Assembly: GCA_934446565.1 (NCBI GenBank)
Contig: CAKSEO010000037.1
Coordinates: forward strand, 1 to 24,511
Length of the DNA stretch: 24,511 nucleotides
Reading direction: 5' to 3'
Source: an uncultured Oscillospiraceae bacterium
GTDB taxonomy: Bacteria > Bacillota > Clostridia > Oscillospirales > Ruminococcaceae
Below the pieces are notes generated by a model. It worked only from the letters and a program-made list of their open reading frames with translations. It was not told the DNA's origin and ran no database searches. The translations under genes and the position numbers were made by a program. Positions 15,039 through 22,654 of this stretch are shown one piece after another. The number at the start of each line of letters is the position of its first letter. The first letter of the stretch is position 1.

Positions 15039-15221
15039 TTATGCTTCCTTAGCGATAACGACCTTATCATTGTAATAACCGCAATTGCCGCATACTCTGT
15101 GAGCGAGCTTGAGCTCACCGCACTGCTTGCAGCGAGAGAAGGACGGTGCAGATAACTTCCATACCTGTGAACGTCTCTTGTCGCGTCTTGCGCGGGATAC
15201 CTTTCTCTTCGGAACTGCCAT
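15039..15221 (-). CDS. rpmF: 50S ribosomal protein L32
   Basis: The 60-aa product begins MAVPKRKVSRARRDKRRSQ, the invariant L32 start, and carries the zinc-binding four-cysteine form C-x2-C...C-x2-C in RCKQCGELKLAHRVCGNCGYY. L32 is a small protein of the large ribosomal subunit. A run of Gs and GGTG (AAGGGGGTGCAATA) precedes the ATG. It is preceded by a perfect promoter and followed by a terminator, so it is monocistronic. The DUF177 (YceD) gene that often precedes rpmF is absent. Confidence 0.98.
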   Translation of the reverse strand: MAVPKRKVSRARRDKRRSQVWKLSAPSFSRCKQCGELKLAHRVCGNCGYYNDKVVIAKEA

Positions 15222-15259
15222 TATTGCACCCCCTTAATATAACATTTCTTTTCCTAAGA

Positions 15260-15274
15260 GTTCATATAATGAAC
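15260..15274 (-). promoter_or_regulatory. Small hairpin in the rpmF leader
   Basis: GTTCAT and ATGAAC form a 6-bp stem with a 3-nt loop within the roughly 68-nt predicted leader of rpmF. It is AT-rich and may be fortuitous; autoregulation by L32 is a speculative possibility. Confidence 0.3.
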
Positions 15275-15295
15275 CCTTTTACAGTCACGCATAAT

Positions 15296-15324
15296 ATTAT
15301 AACATGCGAATTCCGTTTTGTCAA
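15296..15324 (-). promoter_or_regulatory. Consensus promoter of rpmF
   Basis: On the minus strand TTGACA (15319-15324) is followed after 17 bp by TATAAT (15296-15301), a perfect sigma-A match as expected for a ribosomal protein gene. Confidence 0.9.
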
Positions 15325-15415
15325 GGGTTTTCGGGCAAATTGTAAAAAATATTCTGGGATTTGTTGAATTAGTCACTTTTATGCCCGAATTGCCTGCTCA
15401 AAACAGAATTATTGA

Positions 15416-15461
15416 CTAAAATCATCAGGCTGGCGCTGAGTTTTCCAGCTCTGCGCCAGCC
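15416..15461 (-). terminator. Strong hairpin after the P-loop protein gene
   Basis: GGCTGGCGC (15428-15436) pairs perfectly with GCGCCAGCC (15453-15461). After one T-T mismatch, GAG/CTC adds three inner pairs around an 8-nt loop. On the minus strand the hairpin starts 20 bp after the stop codon and is followed by TGATGATTTT, an imperfect T tract. Probably the terminator of the pgi and P-loop gene run. Confidence 0.65.
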
Positions 15462-15481
15462 CGAAAAAAGTCAGAGAGAAA

Positions 15482-15886
15482 TCAAACGATGAACTTCTTC
15501 ATAGACTCAGGCAGCTCGGAGTTATCAGCGGAGATTGTGCAGGTGATAACGGTGTCGCCGGAGATCTTAGCCAGCTTCTCGAACAGCTCGCCTACCTTAG
15601 CGTAATCTCTGCCGGTGATCTTCAGGGTAGCGTCTACGAACAGGTCGGTGCAGTCGTAGTCGGAAGCCAGGATACCAGAAACGAAACCGTAGAATGCGTC
15701 AACGCCCTCTACTGCGTAGTCCTCGATGTTGATAAGGCGAACCTTGGGGGTGATGTCGGTGTTGAGGGAGGAGCCCTTCTGGATAGCAACAACGTTGCCG
15801 TTGGACTTGTTCTCTGCCTCGTGGATAGCGTCGATAAGGATCTTGGTCTTGCCGGTGCCTCTCTTGCCTGTGATAAGCTTAATCAT
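15482..15886 (-). CDS. Small P-loop NTP-binding protein, 134 aa
   Basis: A Walker A motif, GKRGTGKT (7-14), is at the very N-terminus in the order expected for a P-loop fold: strand (MIKLIT), loop, helix. A hydrophobic strand ending in Asp, DLFVD (about 80-84), may be Walker B. The chain is half the size of a normal P-loop ATPase domain and lacks a membrane segment. Similar small proteins in Clostridia are often annotated as ATP-binding or PilT-like; no role in twitching motility is suggested here. GGAGG precedes ATG at 6-nt spacing. It lies 86 bp after pgi on the same strand. Function unknown. Confidence 0.8.
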   Translation of the reverse strand: MIKLITGKRGTGKTKILIDAIHEAENKSNGNVVAIQKGSSLNTDITPKVRLINIEDYAVEGVDAFYGFVSGILASDYDCTDLFVDATLKITGRDYAKVGELFEKLAKISGDTVITCTISADNSELPESMKKFIV

Positions 15887-15972
15887 AGTAAACCTCCATG
15901 AATAGTGTTGTATTATTGCGAGGAAAGCGCCGCAGGATCGCGGATCTCTCCATTTTTGCCTTGTTAGCTGAA

Positions 15973-17313
15973 TTAAAGACCGAGCTTAGCCTCAAGCTCT
16001 GCCTTCTGAGCCTCGTAGCCGGGCTTGCCGAGGAGAGCGAACATGTTCTTCTTGTAGCTCTCAACGCCGGGCTGGTTGAACGGATTTACGCCGAGCAGGT
16101 AGCCGCTGATAGCGCAAGCCTTCTCGAAGAAGTAGATGATGTAGCCAAGCTCATATTCGTTGAGCTCGGGAGCCTCGAGAACGATGTTGGGAACGCCGCC
16201 CTCGGTGTGCGCGATGACAGTACCCTCATAAGCCTTGCGGTTTACAACGGACATGTTCTGGTTGGAAAGGAAGTTCAGACCGTCAACATTTGTGGGGTCG
16301 TCCTTGAGGAAGAACTCCTTCTGGGGCTTTGCGAACTGCATAACGGTCTCGAACATAACGCGGGAACCGTCCTGGATGAACTGACCGAGGGAGTGCAGGT
16401 CGGTGGAGAATACAGCGGAGGACGGGTAGATACCCTTGTTGTCCTTGCCCTCGCTCTCGCCGAAGAGCTGCTTGTACCACTCGTTCATCATTGCAAAGCT
16501 CGGCTCATATGCGATGAGCATTTCAACGCTCTTGCCCTTGCGGTAGAGAATGTTGCGGAGCGCTGCGTACTTGTAGCAGTCGTTCTTCTCGAGGTCGCAG
16601 TCAGCGTAAGCGGTGCGTGCGTCCGCTGCGCCTTTCATGAGTGCGTCGATGTCGCAGCCTGCGCATGCGATGGGGAGCAGACCTACTGCGGTAAGTACGG
16701 AGAATCTGCCGCCTACGTCGTCCGGAACTACGAATGTTTCGTAGCCTTTCTTGTCAGAGAGTTCCTTGAGAGTGCCCTTTGCCTTGTCGGTCGTAGCGTA
16801 GATACGTCCCTTTGCGCCCTCTTCGCCGTACTTCTCGACCAGCAGGTCGCGGAATACGCGGAATGCGAGAGCCGGCTCGGTTGTTGTACCGGACTTGGAA
16901 ATGATATTTACAGAGAAATCCTTGCCGTCAACGAGGGAAACTACCTCGCTGAGGTATGTCGGGCTGATAGAATTGCCGATGAAGTAGATGTCGGGTGTAT
17001 CCTTCTTCAGGCTGTTGTACAGTGAGGACTTGATAGCCTCGATAACAGCTCTTGCGCCGAGGTAGGAACCGCCGATACCGATAACGATGAGAACATCGCT
17101 GTCCTTCTTGATCTTAGCGGCAGCCTGCTTGATGCGTGCAAATTCTTCCTTGTCGTAGTCAACGGGGAGGTCGATCCAGCCGAGGAAGTCGTTGCCCAGA
17201 CCGTTTCTGTTAACAAGCTGGTCGTGAGCTGCCTTTACTGCGGGAGCAATAGCGGTGAGCTCGTGCTCTGCAACGAAGCTGCTTAAATATCTGTCGTTGA
17301 GTTTGATTGCCAT
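15973..17313 (-). CDS. pgi: Glucose-6-phosphate isomerase
   Basis: Interconverts glucose-6-phosphate and fructose-6-phosphate in glycolysis. The 446-aa length matches the Firmicutes form (about 450 aa). Typical segments are [17 protein letters not shown] (about 77-93), the sugar-phosphate-binding [14 protein letters not shown] (about 139-152), [16 protein letters not shown] (about 200-215), an [10 protein letters not shown] segment near 311 and a C-terminal [16 protein letters not shown] carrying the conserved lysine. GAAAGGAG precedes the ATG. It has its own promoter. The P-loop gene downstream may be cotranscribed. Confidence 0.97.
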   Translation of the reverse strand: MAIKLNDRYLSSFVAEHELTAIAPAVKAAHDQLVNRNGLGNDFLGWIDLPVDYDKEEFARIKQAAAKIKKDSDVLIVIGIGGSYLGARAVIEAIKSSLYNSLKKDTPDIYFIGNSISPTYLSEVVSLVDGKDFSVNIISKSGTTTEPALAFRVFRDLLVEKYGEEGAKGRIYATTDKAKGTLKELSDKKGYETFVVPDDVGGRFSVLTAVGLLPIACAGCDIDALMKGAADARTAYADCDLEKNDCYKYAALRNILYRKGKSVEMLIAYEPSFAMMNEWYKQLFGESEGKDNKGIYPSSAVFSTDLHSLGQFIQDGSRVMFETVMQFAKPQKEFFLKDDPTNVDGLNFLSNQNMSVVNRKAYEGTVIAHTEGGVPNIVLEAPELNEYELGYIIYFFEKACAISGYLLGVNPFNQPGVESYKKNMFALLGKPGYEAQKAELEAKLGL

Positions 17314-17403
17314 TTTAATATTATCTCCTTTCGCGGCGCGGCATTTCTATATATTGTCAGGAACTGTTTCTTCAGACGCTCCGCACCGATTATGCCTGTT
17401 TCT

Positions 17404-17432
17404 ATTATACCTTATATTTGTTTTTTTTGCAA
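17404..17432 (-). promoter_or_regulatory. Promoter of pgi
   Basis: On the minus strand TTGCAA (17427-17432) and TATAAT (17404-17409) are 17 bp apart, with an A-rich spacer. It leaves a leader of about 85 nt before the pgi ATG. Confidence 0.75.
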
Positions 17433-17485
17433 CAGATTTTCGGGCAAGCTGTTGATTTTGATTAAACAAAACGAATTTTCACGAT

Positions 17486-17502
17486 AAAACATGTGCATGT
17501 TT
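17486..17502 (-). terminator. Weak hairpin after the lipoprotein gene
   Basis: On the minus strand AAACAT-GCAC-ATGTTT forms a 6-bp stem and is followed by one more T. It lies about 50 bp past the lipoprotein stop and is the only terminator candidate between that gene and pgi. It is weak because the stem is AT-rich. Confidence 0.35.
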
Positions 17503-17551
17503 CACAAAAGTGGCAGCGCAAAACGCACCGCCGCTTAATAATTTATACTAC

Positions 17552-18127
17552 TTATGCTACGGACGCAGCCAGTATATTGACCGTAAACAGCTTTTCGCCG
17601 TCGTCAACTTCTGCGTAACCGTCATCCTCGTAAAATTGGAGTATAGTTTCACCGTTCGGGGATAGGTAGAAGTATCTCTGGTTGTCCCGGTCGCCCAACG
17701 TAAGGCTTCCGATGTATTTCCAGCCGCCTTCGTTGAAGCTCTCCACGGTCGGGTATATCGCGAAGCCCTCCTCCGGACCGGCGCCTTCGGCGGGTTCGTT
17801 CTCGGGGTCGAAGAACGGCAAGTATTTCCCGTCGCGCAGGACGAATTCCGCTGCGGGTTCTGAATAGTCCCTCCACCAGCGCTTTCCGGCGTATCTGTAG
17901 AATGTGCTGTTATTGTCTGCTATGACTGGCTCGCCGCCGACGTCAGGAGCCTCGTAGGTCACATAGCCGACTGTTATCTCCTCGGTCGCCGCTTCCGCAG
18001 TGTGGACGTTCACTGACTGCTCGGTGCCTGACGTTTTCGGATTGGGAGTGTCCTGCGAGGATGTGTTACCAGAACATCCGGTAAGCAGGAACAGTGCTGA
18101 AGCAAGTATAAGAATGCGCTTTTTCAT
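17552..18127 (-). CDS. Putative lipoprotein, 191 aa
   Basis: The start at 18127 gives MKKRILILASALFLLTGCSG, a lipoprotein signal peptide with the lipobox LLTGC and lipidated C18. An in-frame start 99 bp upstream (18226) would bury the signal and lacks a ribosome binding site, whereas 18127 has AGGAGTGATC just before it. After a Ser/Thr/Asn-rich linker (19-50) the mature protein is acidic, with many aromatic residues (FYRYAGKRWWRDY, RYFYLSPNGETILQFYEDDGYAEVDDG). I recognise no family. Probably anchored on the outer face of the membrane. Divergent from the RNA methyltransferase gene. Function unknown. Confidence 0.85.
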   Translation of the reverse strand: MKKRILILASALFLLTGCSGNTSSQDTPNPKTSGTEQSVNVHTAEAATEEITVGYVTYEAPDVGGEPVIADNNSTFYRYAGKRWWRDYSEPAAEFVLRDGKYLPFFDPENEPAEGAGPEEGFAIYPTVESFNEGGWKYIGSLTLGDRDNQRYFYLSPNGETILQFYEDDGYAEVDDGEKLFTVNILAASVA

Positions 18128-18148
18128 AATGATCACTCCTTTTATGTC

Positions 18149-18177
18149 ATTATACAATATGCCACAATAAAAATCAA
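18149..18177 (-). promoter_or_regulatory. Promoter of the lipoprotein gene
   Basis: On the minus strand TTGATT (18172-18177) and TATAAT (18149-18154) are separated by 17 bp. It lies back to back with the plus-strand promoter of the methyltransferase, the two -35 boxes being 9 bp apart. Confidence 0.8.
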
Positions 18178-18186
18178 GCGTTTTTG

Positions 18187-18215
18187 TTGACTTTACGGCG
18201 TTTTTTTGATATAAT
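18187..18215 (+). promoter_or_regulatory. Promoter of the THUMP methyltransferase gene
   Basis: TTGACT (18187-18192), 17 bp, then TATAAT (18210-18215). Start of transcription near 18222 leaves about 30 nt of leader containing a GGAG ribosome binding site. Confidence 0.85.
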
Positions 18216-18251
18216 ATAAAGTACACAAAACTGCAAAATCGGAGAAATATT

Positions 18252-19370
18252 ATGACAACTTACAGATACATCGCACCCTGCCATTTTGGCATAGAAAAGA
18301 CCCTCTCGTTTGAGGTGAAGAAGATAGGCGGCGAGGACATCGCTGTATCCGATGGAAAGGTCGCATTCAGCGGGTCGCCGGAGCTCTGCGCCAAGGCGAA
18401 CATCTGCCTTTCCACGGCGGAGAGAGTTTGTATAGTGCTGGGACAATTCCGCGCCAAGACGTTCGACGAACTTTTCGAGGGGATAAAGGCGCTCCCGCTG
18501 TCTGAGTACATCGGAAGATACGACGCTTTCCCGAACACCGGACACTCGCTCAATTCCGTGCTGAAAAGTATTCCGGCATGCCAGAAGATAGTAAAGAAAG
18601 CGATGGCTGTGAACCTCTGCAGATCCTACGGATTGCAGACTATGCCGGAGAGCGGCGCGACAGCCCAGATACGCTTCTCCATCATGAAAGACGAGGTCAC
18701 GCTCATGCTTGACACCAGCGGAGTGGGACTGCACAAGCGCGGCTACCGCCGGGAATCCAACGCCGCCCCCATCAAGGAGACGCTTGCGGCGGGAATAATC
18801 GACCTTGCGCGTATCCGGGAAAACGACACGGTGTGCGACCCGTTCTGCGGTTCTGGCACGCTTCTGATCGAAGCGGGGCTGAAAGCGCTCAACGTCGCGC
18901 CGGGACTCAACCGCAGCTTTGCGGCGGAAAGGCTCGGGTTCGTATCTGACAAGGCGTGGAGAGCTGCACGCTCAGAAGCCGCTGACGCGATAAAGCGCGA
19001 CGTAAAGTTCCGGGCATTCGGCTATGACATCGACGGGGAGTGCGTTTCACTTACGCTGTCCAACGCTAAGAAAGCTGCGCCGCAGCTCAATATCACTGTC
19101 GAGCGCAGGGATATCCGGGATTACGCTCCGCCCGCGGATGAACTGAAAATAATCACCAACCCGCCCTACGGCGAGCGCATGCTGGAGGTGGAGCAGGCTC
19201 GCGAAATATACCGCACGATGGGCGAAAAGCTGCTTCCGCTGAACGGCACGCAGCTTTATATCATCACCCCGGACGAGGAATTTGAGGATCTTTTCGGACA
19301 AAAAGCAGATAAAAACCGCAAGCTGTATAACGGCATGATGCTATGCCGCTTGTATTCCTACTTCAAGTGA
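18252..19370 (+). CDS. THUMP-domain class I SAM-dependent RNA methyltransferase (RlmL N-terminal/YpsC type)
   Basis: The THUMP RNA-binding domain covers about residues 45-155. It is followed by a UPF0020-type Rossmann methyltransferase with the SAM-binding DPFCGSGTLLIEAG (196-209) and the catalytic NPPYGERM (303-310), which is typical of N2-guanine or N6-adenine methylation. Residues RGYRRESNAAPIKETLAAGI (163-182) are the conserved linker into the domain. The 372-aa length matches YpsC-like proteins, which correspond to the N-terminal half of E. coli RlmL; the likely target is 23S rRNA guanine, by family. GGAG precedes ATG. A structured RNA follows the gene. Confidence 0.93.
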   Translation: MTTYRYIAPCHFGIEKTLSFEVKKIGGEDIAVSDGKVAFSGSPELCAKANICLSTAERVCIVLGQFRAKTFDELFEGIKALPLSEYIGRYDAFPNTGHSLNSVLKSIPACQKIVKKAMAVNLCRSYGLQTMPESGATAQIRFSIMKDEVTLMLDTSGVGLHKRGYRRESNAAPIKETLAAGIIDLARIRENDTVCDPFCGSGTLLIEAGLKALNVAPGLNRSFAAERLGFVSDKAWRAARSEAADAIKRDVKFRAFGYDIDGECVSLTLSNAKKAAPQLNITVERRDIRDYAPPADELKIITNPPYGERMLEVEQAREIYRTMGEKLLPLNGTQLYIITPDEEFEDLFGQKADKNRKLYNGMMLCRLYSYFK

Positions 19371-19459
19371 GAGAACCGGGTCAGAAATGACAAAACCGTT
19401 GCAGTATCGCATAGCTACCCGGCTTTGAAAGTCGCAGCGGTTTTTAACACTGTAAAAAA
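19371..19459 (+). promoter_or_regulatory. Structured intergenic RNA with terminator-like stem
   Basis: AAAACCGTTGC (19392-19402) can pair with GCAGCGGTTTT (19434-19444) in 11 pairs with one wobble, followed by T to 19445. In addition CCGGGT (19376-19381) is complementary to ACCCGG (19417-19422), which lies in the loop of that stem; the two helices interlock as a pseudoknot. GTCA-GAAA-TGAC (19380-19391) is a competing small hairpin with a GNRA loop. It may end the methyltransferase transcript, control the transglutaminase gene, or both. It did not match any riboswitch class I know. No consensus promoter was found inside. Confidence 0.5.
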
Positions 19460-21595
19460 ATGAGTGCAAAATCAAGTGTAAAATATGACGGAGCGTCTCC
19501 GTTGCCGATAATATGCTACCTCGCTTCGGTGTGCGCGGCATTGATGTATACGCTGTGCCGCAGCCGTTTCCTGCCCTGCGCGCTGATAATGACCGCGCTT
19601 ACAGCAGGGATATTCCTGCTGTTCTATTTTCTGCGGAAAAAGCCGCTGGCGATGTTCTTCAGCATAGCAGGGCTTGTTGCAGCCACCTGGATAGTCGGCA
19701 CGAAAGCCGCGGCGTATACGAGTTCGGACGGCGGATTCATGGATTTCCTGTTCACCGCTTCGGCGAGCTTTAACGTGACGTTCGCAGCGGCGTCGATAGT
19801 TATTTTTTCGGTTATAATCGGGTTCATCGGGTGTTATTTTTCGGTGGTAAGTCCGCGCCCCTGTTTCCTGCTGCTTCTGAGTTTCATTCCGCTGATCCTT
19901 TCTTCCAGGACTATGCGGGAACTTCCGGTATATTTCATGCTGATAATGACCGGATGTTTCATTTTTGCTTCGGTGAATCTGGCGGTCCCGTGCACGCTTG
20001 GAGTGAAAAGCTTTGAGGCAAAACACACGCGCCTGCGGCGTGCGCTGCTTTCCTGCGCTGCGTCGCTGCTGGTCACACTTGCGGCGGCAGTTATCCCCAA
20101 GAGCACGAAAACTCCGCTGGAGGATTACCTTAACCAAATGACCCCGCAGACCGGCGGTTACAATGCCGGTGCCGGGCTTACGCAGAACTTTGCTATGCGT
20201 TCCTCGGTGAACAACGGCAATAATCAACAGCCGGGGGATGTGCTGTTTTCCGTGGTCACAGACTGCCCGCAGCTCATCAAGCGCTGTGCGTTCGACCAGT
20301 ACAACGAGGACGGCTGGACTGCCCTTGACGAATTCAATATGGGCGATGCCGGCTGGGAGTACAATGCTGAGATACTGAACAGCCATATCCTGCTTGGCGA
20401 TATGCTGAACGACCCGGAAATGGTGGATGAAAATTACAGATACCTCCTTGAGGGGCTGCCGGAGTATGATCTGGATCACCATGCGATGATAATATATCTG
20501 CACGGTCAGGTATCGACTTATGTGGTGCTGCATCCGGAAACTACATATCTTTTGGCGATACCGGACGAGTGCGGACGCACTTACATGACGCCCCGGGGCG
20601 ACTGCTTTTCTGAGGCTCCTATGCCGGATGGAACAACATACTCCCTGCAATGTACAGAGCCGACGCCGAACGCGGAATTCCTGCGGAGAATAGACGCGGA
20701 TACGTTCATGGGACTGCTGGGCAGCTCTTTCACGACCTCGAAATCGTATGTGCTGCTTGCGCAGTACCAGCAGGCGCAGAACTATGTTGAAACGGTAGGA
20801 GATACCGGAATAACTCCGGAGATACAGGCGCTTGCGGACGATATAACCACAGGTCTGACTAACGATTACGACAAGGCGGTGGCGCTTGAACAGTGGTTTG
20901 GCGAATCCGGTTTCGTGTACGACCTGGCATTCGCGCCGGAGGAGCACACTCCTGATTATTTTCTGTTTAAGAGCAAGCGAGGGATCTGCAGCGACTATGC
21001 TTCGGCGCTGACCCTGCTCGCGAGGGCGGCAGGGCTTCCCGCGAGGTACTGCGAGGGATTTGCAATGCCGCAGAGCACCTACAACGAAACGACCGGAGCC
21101 TACGATATCACCGGCTCTCAGGCTCACGCCTGGACGGAGGTATACATACCCGGCGGAGGCTGGATAGCTCTGGACGGAACGCGTTACGCGGCTCAGGCGG
21201 AGAGTTCCGATGAAATGCCGGGGTGGGTATTCGCTGCGGCTGCGGCGTCAGTCGTGGCGCTGGCAGTATTCCTGATGAGAGAGCCGCTGGCTTGGGTCGG
21301 ATTCCTGCTGACATACCCGATGAGAAAACCTGCTGCAAAGGTCCGCGGAGCGTATCTGCATGCGCGCAGGATAGCTGCGGGACTGTGCTGCGCAGATGAG
21401 CGCTGCATGACTTCCGGCGAGGTAAGGCGGCTGCTGACCGACCGGCTCGGAATGCCCCGGGAGGCTGACGCGATATGCCGGGCAGCAGATGAGCTTATGT
21501 ATTCCACGGACGATACCGTCGGAAACGCTGACACAAAAGCGCTGCTCAAATACCTTAAAGCGCTGCGCAGGCGAAGAAGGAGGGTCGGAAAGTGA
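19460..21595 (+). CDS. Membrane transglutaminase-like protein (TgpA type), 711 aa
   Basis: About seven hydrophobic helices lie in residues 15-212, then a long extracytoplasmic region. It contains a transglutaminase/protease-like domain with an intact triad: C510 in GICSDYASAL, H556 in HAWTEVY and D572 in IALDGT. A last membrane helix is at about 587-605, and a cytosolic C-terminal segment with an Arg-rich end follows, similar in place to DUF4129. Such proteins are membrane enzymes of unclear substrate, usually encoded with DUF58 and MoxR ATPase genes. The ATG has no visible Shine-Dalgarno; the next in-frame ATG (residue 29) would remove the first helix. The stop overlaps the DUF58 start by 3 bases. 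Confidence 0.9.
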   Translation: MSAKSSVKYDGASPLPIICYLASVCAALMYTLCRSRFLPCALIMTALTAGIFLLFYFLRKKPLAMFFSIAGLVAATWIVGTKAAAYTSSDGGFMDFLFTASASFNVTFAAASIVIFSVIIGFIGCYFSVVSPRPCFLLLLSFIPLILSSRTMRELPVYFMLIMTGCFIFASVNLAVPCTLGVKSFEAKHTRLRRALLSCAASLLVTLAAAVIPKSTKTPLEDYLNQMTPQTGGYNAGAGLTQNFAMRSSVNNGNNQQPGDVLFSVVTDCPQLIKRCAFDQYNEDGWTALDEFNMGDAGWEYNAEILNSHILLGDMLNDPEMVDENYRYLLEGLPEYDLDHHAMIIYLHGQVSTYVVLHPETTYLLAIPDECGRTYMTPRGDCFSEAPMPDGTTYSLQCTEPTPNAEFLRRIDADTFMGLLGSSFTTSKSYVLLAQYQQAQNYVETVGDTGITPEIQALADDITTGLTNDYDKAVALEQWFGESGFVYDLAFAPEEHTPDYFLFKSKRGICSDYASALTLLARAAGLPARYCEGFAMPQSTYNETTGAYDITGSQAHAWTEVYIPGGGWIALDGTRYAAQAESSDEMPGWVFAAAAASVVALAVFLMREPLAWVGFLLTYPMRKPAAKVRGAYLHARRIAAGLCCADERCMTSGEVRRLLTDRLGMPREADAICRAADELMYSTDDTVGNADTKALLKYLKALRRRRRRVGK

Positions 21596-22617
21596 ACGTC
21601 AACAAGCGGTTACGGCTGAGCATTTTCGGGTACATAGAAGCGCTGCTGTTCGCTGCCGTGCTGCTTATTTTCATCAACGGCGAGGCGGGCTGGGGAATGA
21701 TATACATAATCTCAGCCGGAGTTGCGGCGTCTGTGGTGGTTTTTGCTGTGTCGCACAGGCATTTTACGGTGGAGTGCAGCAGCTTTTCCGGATTGTATCA
21801 CAAGGGTGATACGGTAGGCGTGGAGCTGGTGCTTCGGGCGCAGGGGTTCTGTGTGCTTCCTTTCATCACCGTCAACGGCAGCTTTATGGGAAGCCCGTTC
21901 ACAGCACGCTGTGCGCTCATCGGAAAGACCTGTAACGTGAATATCACGGCTGTTGCGTCGCAATGCGGACTAGGACGTTTTGAAGTCGATGAACTGATAC
22001 TTCGGGACAGCCTGGGGCTGATAACTTACCGCTCGGATATTCTCCCGGAGAGCGGAGCTGTGGCTGTGCTTCCGGACATCGTGGAGTACGCCGGACCGGA
22101 AGTGCTGCCTAGTAGGCTTCCATCTGACAATGACGAGGAAGCCGAGGATGGGTCAATCTCTGGCGGCTCGCCTGGATACGAACACCGCAGCCATCAGCCC
22201 GGAGATCCTCTGAACCGAATAAATTACAAGCTCTCGGCAAAAAGGCGCACTCTGATGGTGCGCAGGGAAGAGAACACTTCCGCGCAGAGCACTGATATAG
22301 TGATAGTTCCAGGCTCGGACGGCTCTTGTATGGAGCAGGCGCTTGCGCTGACAACTCGGCTAATTTCCCTGGGTGGAGCTGCGCGGGTCATCTGCGGTGG
22401 CGATAGTTTCAGTGCGGCTTCGCCTGCGGCGGTTGACAGGATGAGGGAGTGGCTTGCATTCCGTGACCTTTCTCAGGAGGGGATATCCAGCTCGTTCCAG
22501 AAGAATGGCGCGGCTAACGTAGCTAACGTAGCTAATGTGGCTAATGTGGCGAGTTTGTCGCATTCGGTCGTAACTATCTCGGATGAGGGTATCTCGGTTC
22601 AGCAGGTTTTCGCATAA
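21592..22617 (+). CDS. DUF58 domain protein, 341 aa
   Basis: The start is GTG in the overlap GTGA with the upstream stop, preceded by AAGGAGGG. Two membrane helices (about 12-28 and 31-51) are followed by a soluble region. The DUF58 signature is visible as EHRSHQPGDPLNRINYKLSAKRRTLMVRREE (about 200-230). A von Willebrand-like fold is usual for this family, with roles proposed in chaperone-like complexes with MoxR ATPases. No MoxR gene is adjacent. The C-terminal part contains four tandem Ala-Asn-Val units (308-319) from a 9-bp repeat. The gene ends the transglutaminase operon. Confidence 0.9.
   Translation: MNVNKRLRLSIFGYIEALLFAAVLLIFINGEAGWGMIYIISAGVAASVVVFAVSHRHFTVECSSFSGLYHKGDTVGVELVLRAQGFCVLPFITVNGSFMGSPFTARCALIGKTCNVNITAVASQCGLGRFEVDELILRDSLGLITYRSDILPESGAVAVLPDIVEYAGPEVLPSRLPSDNDEEAEDGSISGGSPGYEHRSHQPGDPLNRINYKLSAKRRTLMVRREENTSAQSTDIVIVPGSDGSCMEQALALTTRLISLGGAARVICGGDSFSAASPAAVDRMREWLAFRDLSQEGISSSFQKNGAANVANVANVANVASLSHSVVTISDEGISVQQVFA
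22513..22548 (+). repeat. Four tandem 9-bp repeats in the DUF58 gene
   Basis: GCTAACGTA occurs twice (22513-22530) and GCTAATGTG twice (22531-22548). The unit is in frame and encodes Ala-Asn-Val four times. Copies one and two are identical, as are three and four, which suggests recent duplication by slippage. Confidence 0.9.
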
Positions 22618-22620
22618 ATG

Positions 22621-22650
22621 AAAGGGACTGCATAAATGCAGTCCCTTTTT
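22621..22650. terminator. Bidirectional terminator between the DUF58 gene and dprA
   Basis: A perfect 12-bp stem (22621-22632 with 22637-22648, AAAGGGACTGCA and its complement) with loop TAAA is followed by two more T residues, making a five-T tract. It starts 3 bp after the DUF58 stop and lies 5 bp beyond the dprA stop on the other strand, which it may also serve. Confidence 0.88.
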
Positions 22651-22654
22651 GCAA

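Noticed and set aside
15898..17025. 375-aa open frame antisense to pgi
   Set aside because: It is Leu/Val/Glu/Ala/Cys-rich shadow translation opposite a complete pgi gene.
18128..18226. Upstream start (18226) for the lipoprotein gene
   Set aside because: It would place 33 residues before the signal peptide and overlap the promoter; the ATG at 18127 has the ribosome binding site and lipobox.
19371..19459. Cyclic-di-GMP or another known riboswitch
   Set aside because: The hairpins and the GAAA loop were compared from memory with GEMM, fluoride and guanidine motifs, and the conserved core sequences were not present.
19472..21127. 551-aa open frame antisense to the transglutaminase gene
   Set aside because: It is Arg/His/Gln-rich, typical of antisense translation, opposite a gene with an intact catalytic triad.
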